From assembly GCA_964650695.1 (NCBI GenBank), contig CAZYVA010000019.1:1-22816 (forward strand): a stretch of DNA of 22,816 nucleotides, given 5' to 3'. The notes beneath the pieces were generated by a model, which searched no databases, was not told where the DNA came from, and was given only the letters and a program-made list of their open reading frames with translations. Below, one piece after another: positions 6,511 through 13,957 of this stretch. The position numbers and the translations under genes were made by a program. Position 1 is the first letter of the stretch; every line of letters begins with the position of its first letter. The DNA is from CAZYVA01 sp964650695 (lineage in GTDB: Bacteria > Bacillota > Clostridia > Lachnospirales > Lachnospiraceae).

Positions 6511-9342
6511 ATGAAATCAAAATGGTATCGGAGCAGCCCGGCGAAGGGCGTGTTGATCGGGCTCTGCCTTGTCTGCGCCGTTATGATGGCGGTTTCGCTG
6601 GCGTGGTTTGGCTGTTACCCATCCATTGCCCAGGAAGCATTTGAGGGGGACGGGACGGAGACATTTGAGGAATCCGCCGCATTCCAGGATGAAGTGGATG
6701 GTTACGCGTTCCATTTGCTGGATGCACTTTCCTATAAATCCAATTTTGAGTCAAAAGGGGGTTACGATCCGGAAAAGGTTGTGGATGTTTCCGCGTTTTA
6801 CAAGGGCGGCGTGGTTACCGGAAAAAATGAAAGCGGGCTTGCCTACCGCCTGGGCGATCTGGTGGAATGGGGGGAAGCGCTGGAGACGGAGGAAGCTGGC
6901 AGCATTGCGGCAACAGAGGAAGCAGCCCTGGCAGAAGAGGATCCTTCCATGGAGCAGATCGTCGTATGTGAGAAAGCGGATAAAAGCTACCAGTATTACA
7001 CCTGGACGGATTTCTATGGACAGGTGTTGAGCGGGGCGTTTCAATTTGTGCTTACCGAGGATGCCGAAGAGAACGGGATAACGTCTTCCTTGCTTCTGGA
7101 AATGCTGAAAACCGGCGCATGGCACAGTGACGGTTATGAATATGGCGACGGGGAGGAAGTTCCCGTATATGGCGACGGGGAGGAAATCCTCGAATATTAC
7201 ACCACGGGGGATATCCTGGATTGTTTTAAGGAGATCCAGGATGCCGACGGGAACATCCTGTACGTTGACTGCTGGTGTTACGACGGGGAGCAGCTTGCAG
7301 AGCGGTACGCGCCATTGGAAAAAGAGAGCCTGCTGCAATTGGCCAATGAAGACGGACGCTGGAACGGGAAATTACAAGACGCGTTCCAAATGGTGGAGCA
7401 AACCGCCCGGACACTTTATGGAGACTACACGATTTACGAATCGTTCGGGGAAGGGCTGGAAGAAGGATCTACGAATTTTTCCTATCTCTGTACAGATATC
7501 CAAAACCAGCAGGTCCTTACGAACCGGGCCGCATTTTTGGATTATGCCAGGGTGGAAGACAGCCTGGAAACGATGAAGGGCGAGGGGAAATACATCATTG
7601 TGCGTTCCCGGCAGTCCGATCTGGAAACGGATATGCATTATGCCAACAAAGAAAACTGGTATGAGCAAGTCATGCAGCTTTCGGAGGCTTCCGCTTTGCC
7701 GGACGATAGAGGGTTTGTATTTGCCGTTTCTGTAAATACGGGTTTCCCCATCCATGATAGCTTCTACAGTGGGGCGTCCGATTATAATGCCCACATACAG
7801 GAACTTCCAGCGGCGCTGCTGTGCGCGGCGGCGGGTCTTAGCGTATTCCTTTTATGCATCGTCTGGCTGACGGTCATTGCCGGGAGAAAGCGGACAGATG
7901 AGAGCCTGCACTTGATGGCGTTTGACCAGATAAAGACAGAGCCGGCGGCAGTCCTGGTGTGCGGTGTATGGGGCGTGTTGTTTTACCTGGGCGTTTGCGG
8001 CGTCTGGCGGTGGGCAACGGTAAGGCAGGTTGATACAGGATCCTTTGCATATAGCGTGGTGCAGAGCGAGATCGCGCACCCTTCCCGGTTCATGGTGGGC
8101 GCGGGCATTTTAGGCGCGTTTAGCTGCGCGATGTTTTTGCTTGGCGGACTCAGCCTTGTGCGCAGGATTAAAGCGCGCGCTTTGTGGAAAAACAGCCTTC
8201 TCCGGATTATATGGGGATGGGGCGCGGGCTTTCTCCGGATTGTGTGGGGATGGGCCGTGCAATTGCTTCGGGGCGCCTGGGGATTTTGGAAAAAATGGAT
8301 GAAAGAAACGCGGGCTTTTGTGAAAACATTCCTGGCAAATATCAATAGCCTATGGAAAGCCAGCATCTGCTTCTGCGGTTTTCTGCTTATCCAGTGGGGC
8401 CTTATGGCAAGCATTGCCGATCAAAGCGGGTTCTTCCTTGGGCTTTTCGGCCCCCTTTCTTTGCTGGCGGATGGCGTTGTGTTCGTCTATCTGGTGAAAA
8501 AAAAGCTTGGGGACGTCAAGATCCAGGAAGGGATCCGGAAAATTGCCGGAGGGGATGTGGGGTATAAAATTGACGCCAAAGGTCTTACACAGGAACAAAA
8601 TGTGATCGCGGAAGGCATTAATACGATTGGGCGTGGGCTGGACGCGGCAGTGGAGAAAAGCATGAAAAGCGAACGCCTGAAGACAGACCTGATCACCAAT
8701 GTCTCCCATGACATCAAGACGCCGCTGACCTCAATCATCAATTATGTGGACCTGCTGAAGCAGGAACAGTTGGACGATCCCAAGGTACAGCATTATATTG
8801 AAGTGCTGGAGGAGAAATCCCAGAGGCTCAAAACCTTGACGGAGGATGTGGTGGAAGCTTCGAAAATCAGTTCCGGCAATATCCACCTGGAATACATCCA
8901 TCTGGATTTTGCTGAGATGATCCGGCAGACCAGCGGGGAATTTGCGGAAAAATTCGCCGCGAAAGGGTTAAAGGAAATCCAGAAAATCCCTGCCGGGGAC
9001 GTCATCATCCGGGTAGACAGCCGCCGCACCTGGCGGATCTTTGAAAACCTGTACGGCAACGCCGCGAAATATTCCATGCCGGACACCCGTGTTTACACAG
9101 AGCTTACAACGGATGGGAAGGAAGCCGTTTTCAGCATGAAAAACATTTCCGAGCAGCCTCTGAATGTCTCGGCGGATGAGCTGATGGAACGCTTTGTGCG
9201 GGGTGACGTCGCCCGAAGCACGGAAGGCGCCGGGCTGGGGCTGTCGATCGCACAGACGTTGACCCAGATGCAGGGCGGGAAATTTGACTTGTATCTGGAC
9301 GGGGATTTATTTAAAGTAACGGTGTGTTTCAAAGTACAGTGA
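6511..9342 (+). CDS. Large multi-pass sensor histidine kinase, VanS-like catalytic core
   Basis: This 943-residue kinase is the partner of the preceding regulator. A first membrane helix (about 13-33) is followed by a 400-residue extracytoplasmic sensor of unknown fold, acidic and rich in Trp/Tyr. About five more helices follow (near 433-456, 477-498, 528-550, 619-637, 643-664), with a Trp-rich tandem repeat between the fourth and fifth. A HAMP-like linker precedes the dimerisation domain with His733 in NVSHDIKTPLTS. The ATPase domain has the N box around Asn850 (ENLYGNAAKYS) and a G2 box GAGLGLS near 906. The usual DxGxG of the G1 box is replaced by a KNISEQPL segment (about 877-884). The ATG at 6511 with AAAGGGGG upstream is preferred over a TTG at 6484. 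The gene ends 13 nt from the convergent map gene. Confidence 0.92.
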   Translation: MKSKWYRSSPAKGVLIGLCLVCAVMMAVSLAWFGCYPSIAQEAFEGDGTETFEESAAFQDEVDGYAFHLLDALSYKSNFESKGGYDPEKVVDVSAFYKGGVVTGKNESGLAYRLGDLVEWGEALETEEAGSIAATEEAALAEEDPSMEQIVVCEKADKSYQYYTWTDFYGQVLSGAFQFVLTEDAEENGITSSLLLEMLKTGAWHSDGYEYGDGEEVPVYGDGEEILEYYTTGDILDCFKEIQDADGNILYVDCWCYDGEQLAERYAPLEKESLLQLANEDGRWNGKLQDAFQMVEQTARTLYGDYTIYESFGEGLEEGSTNFSYLCTDIQNQQVLTNRAAFLDYARVEDSLETMKGEGKYIIVRSRQSDLETDMHYANKENWYEQVMQLSEASALPDDRGFVFAVSVNTGFPIHDSFYSGASDYNAHIQELPAALLCAAAGLSVFLLCIVWLTVIAGRKRTDESLHLMAFDQIKTEPAAVLVCGVWGVLFYLGVCGVWRWATVRQVDTGSFAYSVVQSEIAHPSRFMVGAGILGAFSCAMFLLGGLSLVRRIKARALWKNSLLRIIWGWGAGFLRIVWGWAVQLLRGAWGFWKKWMKETRAFVKTFLANINSLWKASICFCGFLLIQWGLMASIADQSGFFLGLFGPLSLLADGVVFVYLVKKKLGDVKIQEGIRKIAGGDVGYKIDAKGLTQEQNVIAEGINTIGRGLDAAVEKSMKSERLKTDLITNVSHDIKTPLTSIINYVDLLKQEQLDDPKVQHYIEVLEEKSQRLKTLTEDVVEASKISSGNIHLEYIHLDFAEMIRQTSGEFAEKFAAKGLKEIQKIPAGDVIIRVDSRRTWRIFENLYGNAAKYSMPDTRVYTELTTDGKEAVFSMKNISEQPLNVSADELMERFVRGDVARSTEGAGLGLSIAQTLTQMQGGKFDLYLDGDLFKVTVCFKVQ
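7141..7194 (+). repeat. 27-bp tandem duplication in the kinase sensor
   Basis: The first 17 bases of 7141 onwards recur at 7168, giving two in-frame copies of YGDGEE within the extracytoplasmic sensor. This looks like a recent small duplication. Confidence 0.7.
8199..8297 (+). repeat. 33-bp tandem repeat, three copies, encoding Trp-rich units
   Basis: Copies begin near 8199, 8232 and 8265; the first two are nearly identical and the third has diverged. Each encodes 11 residues of the type LRIxWGWxxxx, together a Trp- and Arg-containing stretch between membrane helices of the kinase. The unit is amphipathic and may lie on the membrane surface. Confidence 0.75.
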
Positions 9343-9355
9343 AATCCCTGCGGTT

Positions 9356-10165
9356 TTATGCACTTAGCACTTCAATCCCTTTTTCCGTTACCAGTACCAT
9401 GCATTCCACCTGCGCGGACAGCCCGTCATCCATGGTGTACACGGTCCATCCGTTTTCCTCGTCCACGTAGAAGTCCGGACTGCCCTCGTTGACCATCGGC
9501 TCAATCGTGAACATCATGCCTGGCACCAGCACCATTTCAGTCCCTTTCGGCGCTACATAGCTGACGAACGGCTCTTCGTGAAATTCCAGCCCGATACCGT
9601 GTCCGCCGATATCCTCTACGACCGAGAAACCGTTCCGGCGGGCGTGGGTGTTGATGGCATGGGCGATATCACCCAAATGTCCCCAAGGCTTTGCCGCTTT
9701 CACGCCCCTCGCCACACATTCTCTTGTCACACGGACAATTTTTTCCGCTTCCGGAGATAGCTTCCCGAATGTGAACATTCGGGAAGCATCCGAATAATAG
9801 CCGTTTAAGTTGGTAGAAACGTCTACATTCAGGATATCCCCCTCCTGGATCCGTTCATTTTCATCCGGGATGCCGTGACAGATTACGTTGTTGAGGGAAG
9901 TGCAGACACTTTTGGGGAAGCCATCGTAATGCAGCGGGGCGGGAATGCCGCCGTGGCTTACGGTAAAATCGTAGGTTAATCTATCAATTTCCGCCGTACT
10001 CATCCCGATATGGACGTGGCGGGCAATATGGTCCAGGAGTGCCGTGTTCAATTTTGCGCTTTCTTTGATTTTCCGGATCTGTGCCGGTGTTTTCAAAAGG
10101 GAACGGTCCGGTACGATATTCCCTTTTGCTTCCAGGGTCCAGAGTTTGATATCTAATCGATCCAT
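9356..10165 (-). CDS. map: Methionine aminopeptidase, type I
   Basis: The 269-residue protein removes the initiator methionine from new proteins. The five metal ligands of the M24A fold are visible: Asp115 (NVDVSTNL), Asp126 (YYSDASRMF), His189 (GGHGIGLEFHEEP), Glu222 (FTIEPMV) and Glu254 (AQVEC). His97 in CHGIP matches the substrate-binding histidine. In the last motif the residue after the glutamate is Cys where His is usual in the family; the metal ligand itself is kept. About 20 extra residues (DIKLWTLEAKGNIVPDRS) precede the core. The frame stays open up to 10300, but the ATG at 10165 has AGAAGGAAG upstream while 10300 has no ribosome site. The gene is divergent from glmS and convergent with the kinase. 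A second M24 enzyme lies at 1435-3225. Confidence 0.93.
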   Translation of the reverse strand: MDRLDIKLWTLEAKGNIVPDRSLLKTPAQIRKIKESAKLNTALLDHIARHVHIGMSTAEIDRLTYDFTVSHGGIPAPLHYDGFPKSVCTSLNNVICHGIPDENERIQEGDILNVDVSTNLNGYYSDASRMFTFGKLSPEAEKIVRVTRECVARGVKAAKPWGHLGDIAHAINTHARRNGFSVVEDIGGHGIGLEFHEEPFVSYVAPKGTEMVLVPGMMFTIEPMVNEGSPDFYVDEENGWTVYTMDDGLSAQVECMVLVTEKGIEVLSA

Positions 10166-10312
10166 TGTCAGTCTTCCTTCTATATAAAAGGATGTTGCCG
10201 GGGGCAAATCTTCTTTGGCCCCAACATCATCGTATGAAACCGCCATAAATTCGCGCGGCTTTTGCGCTTTCGGCAATAACGCGGCTGTGGGTGGCGGCAT
10301 ACAGCACAGAAT

Positions 10313-10321
10313 AGTATAACA
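10313..10321 (-). promoter_or_regulatory. Extended -10 promoter of map
   Basis: On the minus strand TGTTATACT gives a TGn extension and TATACT (five of six). No good -35 is present. The start at 10165 would have a leader of about 140 nt, which is long for a single gene and contains no structure that I could identify. Confidence 0.45.
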
Positions 10322-10344
10322 CTTTTTTTGCGGGAATGGAATGG

Positions 10345-10373
10345 TTGTTCAGATGAAGAATCCGTGGTATCAT
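10345..10373 (+). promoter_or_regulatory. Promoter of glmS
   Basis: TTGTTC (10345-10350) and TATCAT (10368-10373) have 17-nt spacing. Transcription would start near 10380, giving a leader of about 70 nt, too short to contain the roughly 170-nt glmS ribozyme. Confidence 0.6.
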
Positions 10374-10387
10374 AGGGGTCAAAAGCA

Positions 10388-10420
10388 CATGATTTGCGGA
10401 CAGTCCCGAAACGGATCATG
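10388..10420 (+). promoter_or_regulatory. Hairpin in the glmS leader
   Basis: CATGATTTG (10388-10396) pairs with CGGATCATG (10412-10420) in nine pairs, two of them G-U, and the inner part can add CGG/CCG. It lies between the predicted transcription start and the ribosome site AAAGGAGAAGG. No T tract follows. It could affect transcript stability or bind a protein. Confidence 0.4.
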
Positions 10421-10452
10421 AAAACAACCGGGGAAGAAAGGAGAAGGCTTTT

Positions 10453-12279
10453 ATGTGTGGAATTGTAGGTTACATCGGAGAAAAAGAAGCAGCGCCCGTT
10501 TTGCTGGACGGGTTGTCAAAACTGGAGTACCGCGGATATGACTCTGCCGGGATTGCTGTCTACGATGGGGAAAAAATCAACATTATGAAAGCCAGGGGGA
10601 GACTGAAAGCGCTGGATGAGCTGACGAGGGGCGGCGAGACGCTGCCAGGCCATCTGGGGATTGGGCATACCCGCTGGGCAACGCACGGCGCGCCGTCCGA
10701 CCGGAACGCGCATCCGCATGTCAATGAGGACAGGAGTATTGTCGTTGTACATAATGGGATCATTGAAAATTACATGAAGTTGAAAAAGATGCTGGGGAAC
10801 CATGGGTATCGATTTACGTCTGAGACGGATACGGAAGTGATTGCCCACCTTTTGGATTACTATTATGACGGGAACCCGCTCCGCGCCGTGACGAAGATCA
10901 TGCACCGTATGGAAGGTTCCTACGCATTGGGGATTATTTTTAAGGATCATCCGAATGAGCTGTACGCAGTGCGCAAAGACAGCCCGTTGATCGCAGGGGA
11001 CGCTTCCCACGGAAGCCTGATCGCATCGGATGTCCCGGCGATTTTAAAACACACCAGGGATGTTTACTTCATCCAGAATGAGGAGATCGTGCGTTTGAAA
11101 AAGGATTCCTTAGAGTTTTTCACCGTGGATGAGGAGCCGATAGAAAAGGAACCCACGCATATTGAATGGGACATCAACGCGGCGGAAAAGGGCGGCTACG
11201 CGCATTTTATGCTGAAGGAAATGTTTGAGCAGCCGAAAGTGATTGCCGACACCTTTGAGCCGCGCGTCAAAGAGGGGGAAATCGTTATTGACGAATTAGG
11301 CATGACGGACGACGAGATACGGGCGGTGAAGAAGATCATGGTTGTTGCCTGCGGATCCGCATACCATACGGGGATGACAAGCAAATACATTTTTGAAGAC
11401 CTGGCGCGTATCCCGGTCGAGGTCGATCTGGCGAGCGAGTACCGGTACCGGAACCCGATTTTAGAGGATGGGACGCTGGTGCTTGTGATTTCCCAGTCCG
11501 GCGAGACGGCGGATACATTGGCGGCCCTGCGGGAATCCAAAAAACGAGGGGCGAAGGTTTTAGGGATTGTAAATGTGGTGGGAAGTTCGATTGCCCGCGA
11601 GGTCGATAGCGTGATGTATACATGGGCCGGCCCGGAGATCGCGGTGGCAACGACGAAAGCGTACTCCGCCCAGTTGATCGCCCTTTACCTGCTGGCGATG
11701 AAGTTTGCGCAGGCAAGGGGATATCTGAGCGGCAGCGGGCTGGCCGGGATGCTGAGGGATCTGAAAGCGCTTCCGTCCCAGGCGGAGATGCTTTTGAACA
11801 ACCGGGAGAAGATCCAGCGGTTCGCCAACCGTTATCTTGCGGCGCGGGATGTATTTTTCATCGGGCGCGGGATCGACTATGCAATCTCTATGGAAGGTTC
11901 CCTGAAATTAAAGGAAATCTCTTACATCCATTCCGAGGCTTATGCTGCGGGGGAATTAAAGCACGGGACGATTTCCCTGATGGAGGAAGGGACGCTGGTC
12001 GTGGCTTTGCTGACGCAAAAGGATTTATACAAAAAGATGCTCAGCAACATGATCGAAGTGAGGACCAGAGGGGCGATCATCCTGGCGGTGACCAATGAGG
12101 AGAATACGGAAGTGGAGAAGGCTTCGGATTTTGTCGTCTATATCCCGGAGACCAACAAATATTTCACAAACTCGCTGGCGATTATCCCGCTGCAGCTTTT
12201 TGGGTATTATATTGCCGTAGGGCGCGGGTGTGATGTGGATAAGCCGAGGAACCTGGCAAAATCGGTGACGGTGGAATAG
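10453..12279 (+). CDS. glmS: Glutamine--fructose-6-phosphate aminotransferase (isomerizing)
   Basis: The 608-residue enzyme makes glucosamine 6-phosphate from fructose 6-phosphate and glutamine, the first step to UDP-GlcNAc for peptidoglycan. The class-II glutaminase domain (about 2-215) begins with the catalytic Cys2 (MCGIVGYIG) and has GHTRWATHG and NGIIEN. Two SIS sugar-isomerase domains follow (about 285-425 and 455-598), the first with ACGSAYHTG and ISQSGETADTL, the second with GRGIDYAISMEGSLKLKEISYIHSEA. The C-terminus PRNLAKSVTVE contains the catalytic lysine of the isomerase tail. Length equals the family's. It starts after AAAGGAGAAGG, is transcribed alone from its own promoter, and ends at a terminator that encloses the next promoter. 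No glmS ribozyme is present. Confidence 0.97.
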   Translation: MCGIVGYIGEKEAAPVLLDGLSKLEYRGYDSAGIAVYDGEKINIMKARGRLKALDELTRGGETLPGHLGIGHTRWATHGAPSDRNAHPHVNEDRSIVVVHNGIIENYMKLKKMLGNHGYRFTSETDTEVIAHLLDYYYDGNPLRAVTKIMHRMEGSYALGIIFKDHPNELYAVRKDSPLIAGDASHGSLIASDVPAILKHTRDVYFIQNEEIVRLKKDSLEFFTVDEEPIEKEPTHIEWDINAAEKGGYAHFMLKEMFEQPKVIADTFEPRVKEGEIVIDELGMTDDEIRAVKKIMVVACGSAYHTGMTSKYIFEDLARIPVEVDLASEYRYRNPILEDGTLVLVISQSGETADTLAALRESKKRGAKVLGIVNVVGSSIAREVDSVMYTWAGPEIAVATTKAYSAQLIALYLLAMKFAQARGYLSGSGLAGMLRDLKALPSQAEMLLNNREKIQRFANRYLAARDVFFIGRGIDYAISMEGSLKLKEISYIHSEAYAAGELKHGTISLMEEGTLVVALLTQKDLYKKMLSNMIEVRTRGAIILAVTNEENTEVEKASDFVVYIPETNKYFTNSLAIIPLQLFGYYIAVGRGCDVDKPRNLAKSVTVE

Positions 12280-12294
12280 TTATAAGGAAAACCG

Positions 12295-12363
12295 AAAAAA
12301 GACTTGTTTTTTCCCGGAAGCTATGGTACACTAACCTAGCGAATGGAGACAGGTCTTTTTTTT
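12295..12363 (+). terminator. glmS terminator with a promoter inside its loop
   Basis: AAAAAAGACTTG (12295-12306) pairs over 12 bp (one G-U) with CAGGTCTTTTTT (12350-12361), followed by two more T. The 43-nt loop holds the -35 to -10 of the ribosomal operon. Only transcripts coming from glmS contain both arms. Confidence 0.55.
12304..12332 (+). promoter_or_regulatory. Promoter of rpmG-secE-nusG-rplK-rplA
   Basis: TTGTTT (12304-12309) and TACACT (12327-12332) are 17 nt apart, with a TGG extension just before the -10. Transcription would begin near 12339, inside the loop and after the left arm of the glmS terminator. Confidence 0.7.
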
Positions 12364-12374
12364 ATGCCTGAATT

Positions 12375-12407
12375 TGCGCAGCCTTGCGTACACGTAGGGA
12401 GTGCGCA
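12375..12407 (+). promoter_or_regulatory. Leader hairpin of the rpmG operon
   Basis: TGCGCA (12375-12380) pairs with TGCGCA (12402-12407); inner CC/GG and CGT/ACG pairs are separated by small symmetric internal loops. It ends 18 nt before the rpmG ribosome site. No known ribosomal leader motif was recognised in it. Confidence 0.4.
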
Positions 12408-12437
12408 GATCTGGAAAGTTAAAGCGAGGTGGAAGTT

Positions 12438-12587
12438 GTGCGTACAAGAATCACACTGGAATGTACCAAATGCAAGCAGCGTAACTACAACATGACGAAG
12501 GACAAAAAGAAACATCCTGAGCGCATGGAGACGAAAAAGTACTGCAGGTTCTGTAGATCACATACCATGCATAAGGAAACGAAATAA
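12438..12587 (+). CDS. rpmG: 50S ribosomal protein L33 (zinc-binding form)
   Basis: A 49-residue protein beginning at a GTG, MRTRITLECTKCKQRNYN, and ending HTMHKETK. Cys9/Cys12 and Cys36/Cys39 form the two CxxC pairs of the zinc-binding L33 type. The ribosome site GAGGTGG is 6 nt upstream of the start. It sits directly before secE, the usual Gram-positive arrangement. The presence of all four cysteines means this copy should need zinc; a cysteine-free paralogue, found in some bacteria, is not in this window. Confidence 0.95.
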   Translation: MRTRITLECTKCKQRNYNMTKDKKKHPERMETKKYCRFCRSHTMHKETK

Positions 12588-12608
12588 CCGTTCAAAGGGG
12601 TGGATGAC

Positions 12609-12806
12609 ATGGGCGAAAAGACGCAAAAGAAAAGCTGGTTCAAAGGTCTTAGCAAAGAGTTTAAGAAAATCATTTGGCCAGATAAGCCAGAGCTTGCAAA
12701 TCAGACGGCGGCGGTGGTGGCAGTATCCGTTTTGCTGGGTGTCATCATCGCGGTGATAGATTTCCTGATTCAGAATGGCATTGACATATTAGTCAATCTG
12801 GGCTGA
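12609..12806 (+). CDS. secE: Preprotein translocase subunit SecE
   Basis: This 65-residue single-pass protein is the small essential subunit of the SecYEG channel. The amphipathic motif WFKGLSKEFKKIIWPDKPELANQT precedes one membrane helix (about 30-55), as in short Gram-positive SecE. The ATG at 12609 is chosen over a GTG at 12600 because the site AAAGGGG (12594-12600) would overlap the latter. It lies between rpmG and nusG, as expected. Confidence 0.93.
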   Translation: MGEKTQKKSWFKGLSKEFKKIIWPDKPELANQTAAVVAVSVLLGVIIAVIDFLIQNGIDILVNLG

Positions 12807-12834
12807 TGGCGCTGTATGCAGGAAAGGTGATTTT

Positions 12835-13350
12835 ATGTCAGAGGCAAAATGGTATGTAGTCCATACCTATTCCGGGTATGAAAACAAAGTGAAAGCCAAT
12901 ATTGATAAAACAATTGAAAACCGTCATCTGGAAGAGCAGATTTTAGAGGTACGGGTCCCGATGCAGGATGTCATGGAGTTGAAAAACGGCGTCCAGAAGA
13001 CAGCCCAGAAAAAGCTGTTCCCCGGCTATGTACTGATTCATATGGTCATGAATGATGACACGTGGTATGTGGTCCGGAACACCCGGGGCGTGACAGGCTT
13101 TGTCGGGCCGGGATCCAAACCGGTGCCGCTGACCGATACGGAGATGGCTCCGCTGGGGATCCGGAAAGAAAGCATGGTTGTGGACTTTGCGGAAGGGGAT
13201 GCGGTCCGGGTCATTGCCGGGGCATGGACGGATACGGTTGGCGTTATCCAGTCCATGAACATGCAGAAGCAGAGCGTCACCATCAATGTTGAGCTGTTCG
13301 GCCGCGAAACGCCGGTTGAGATCAGTTTCGCAGAAGTGAGAAAGATTTAA
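12835..13350 (+). CDS. nusG: Transcription termination/antitermination factor NusG
   Basis: The 171-residue factor binds RNA polymerase and modulates pausing and Rho-dependent termination. The N-terminal NGN domain begins WYVVHTYSGYENKVK and contains KKLFPGYVLIHM and the VVRNTRGVTGFVG segment. The C-terminal KOW domain (about 122-171) includes GDAVRVIAGAWTDTVG and ends EISFAEVRKI. It follows secE by 28 nt, with AGGAAAGGTG before its start, and precedes rplK in the canonical order. Confidence 0.96.
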   Translation: MSEAKWYVVHTYSGYENKVKANIDKTIENRHLEEQILEVRVPMQDVMELKNGVQKTAQKKLFPGYVLIHMVMNDDTWYVVRNTRGVTGFVGPGSKPVPLTDTEMAPLGIRKESMVVDFAEGDAVRVIAGAWTDTVGVIQSMNMQKQSVTINVELFGRETPVEISFAEVRKI

Positions 13351-13360
13351 TGAGAATCAA

Positions 13361-13392
13361 GTGGGAGGGACACACCATCCCGGAAGTACCAC
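13361..13392 (+). promoter_or_regulatory. L1-like hairpin before rplK (copy A)
   Basis: GTGG and CCAC close a helix, with an asymmetric internal loop and an inner GGG/CCC helix. It shares GTGGGAGGG, ATCCCGG and TACCAC with the hairpin before rplA. It ends 4 nt before the AGGAGG ribosome site of rplK, so a bound protein could block initiation. The pattern resembles a ribosomal protein L1 binding site, but this is inference. Confidence 0.5.
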
Positions 13393-13408
13393 AAGGAGGT
13401 AAGGAAAA

Positions 13409-13834
13409 ATGGCAAAAAAAGTTCAAGGTTACATCAAGCTGCAGATCCCCGCAGGGAAAGCAACCCCGGCGCCGCCGGTTGGGCCGGCGCTCGGCCAGCA
13501 CGGCGTGAATATCGTTGAGTTTACCAAACAGTTTAACGCAAGGACAGCAGATCAGGGCGATCTGATCATTCCTGTCGTCATCACTGTTTACGCGGACAGA
13601 AGTTTCAGCTTCATTACGAAGACGCCGCCGGCGCCGGTCCTGATCAAAAAAGCCTGCAATATCAAATCCGGTTCAGGCGTGCCGAACAAGCAAAAGGTCG
13701 CGACCATCACAAAAGCCCAGGTGAAGGAAATTGCCGAGTTGAAAATGCCGGATTTAAACGCGGCCAGTATAGAAGCGGCTATGAGCATGATCGAGGGGAC
13801 CTGCCGTTCTATGGGCGTTTCTGTGGCGGAGTAA
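13409..13834 (+). CDS. rplK: 50S ribosomal protein L11
   Basis: A 141-residue protein matching L11 over its whole length. The N-terminal domain has KLQIPAGKATPAPPVGPALGQHGVNI, and the C-terminal rRNA-binding domain has KIKSGSGVPNKQKVATITKAQVKEIAELK-type sequence ending in IEGTCRSMGV. L11 binds 23S rRNA in the GTPase-associated region and is needed for the stringent response. A strong AAGGAGG site precedes the ATG. It follows a conserved hairpin and is co-transcribed with rplA after a 123-nt gap. Confidence 0.97.
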   Translation: MAKKVQGYIKLQIPAGKATPAPPVGPALGQHGVNIVEFTKQFNARTADQGDLIIPVVITVYADRSFSFITKTPPAPVLIKKACNIKSGSGVPNKQKVATITKAQVKEIAELKMPDLNAASIEAAMSMIEGTCRSMGVSVAE

Positions 13835-13847
13835 GCCTTTCTGCCGC

Positions 13848-13866
13848 CTGTATGCCTTGCATACAG
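13848..13866 (+). repeat. Hairpin between rplK and rplA
   Basis: CTGTATGC (13848-13855) pairs perfectly with GCATACAG (13859-13866) around a CTT loop. No T tract follows directly, so read-through into rplA is expected. It might act as an mRNA processing or stability element. Confidence 0.5.
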
Positions 13867-13914
13867 AAAAGGGGAAGGCGCTTTTATAGGGCAAGCAGAG
13901 AGTTGAAGCAGAAT

Positions 13915-13942
13915 GTGGGAGGGGTTATCCCGGTATTACCAC
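13915..13942 (+). promoter_or_regulatory. L1-like hairpin before rplA (copy B)
   Basis: It has the same outer GTGG/CCAC and inner GGG/CCC pairing as copy A but a shorter loop, ending 2 nt before the AGGAGG of rplA. Its position over the initiation region suits translational feedback by L1, the product of the gene it precedes. The assignment rests on similarity between the two copies and on context. Confidence 0.5.
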
Positions 13943-13957
13943 TAGGAGGTTATTGAA

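Noticed and set aside
10166..10300. 45-residue N-terminal extension of methionine aminopeptidase
   Set aside because: No ribosome site precedes the ATG at 10300, which lies next to the -10; the ATG at 10165 has a good site.
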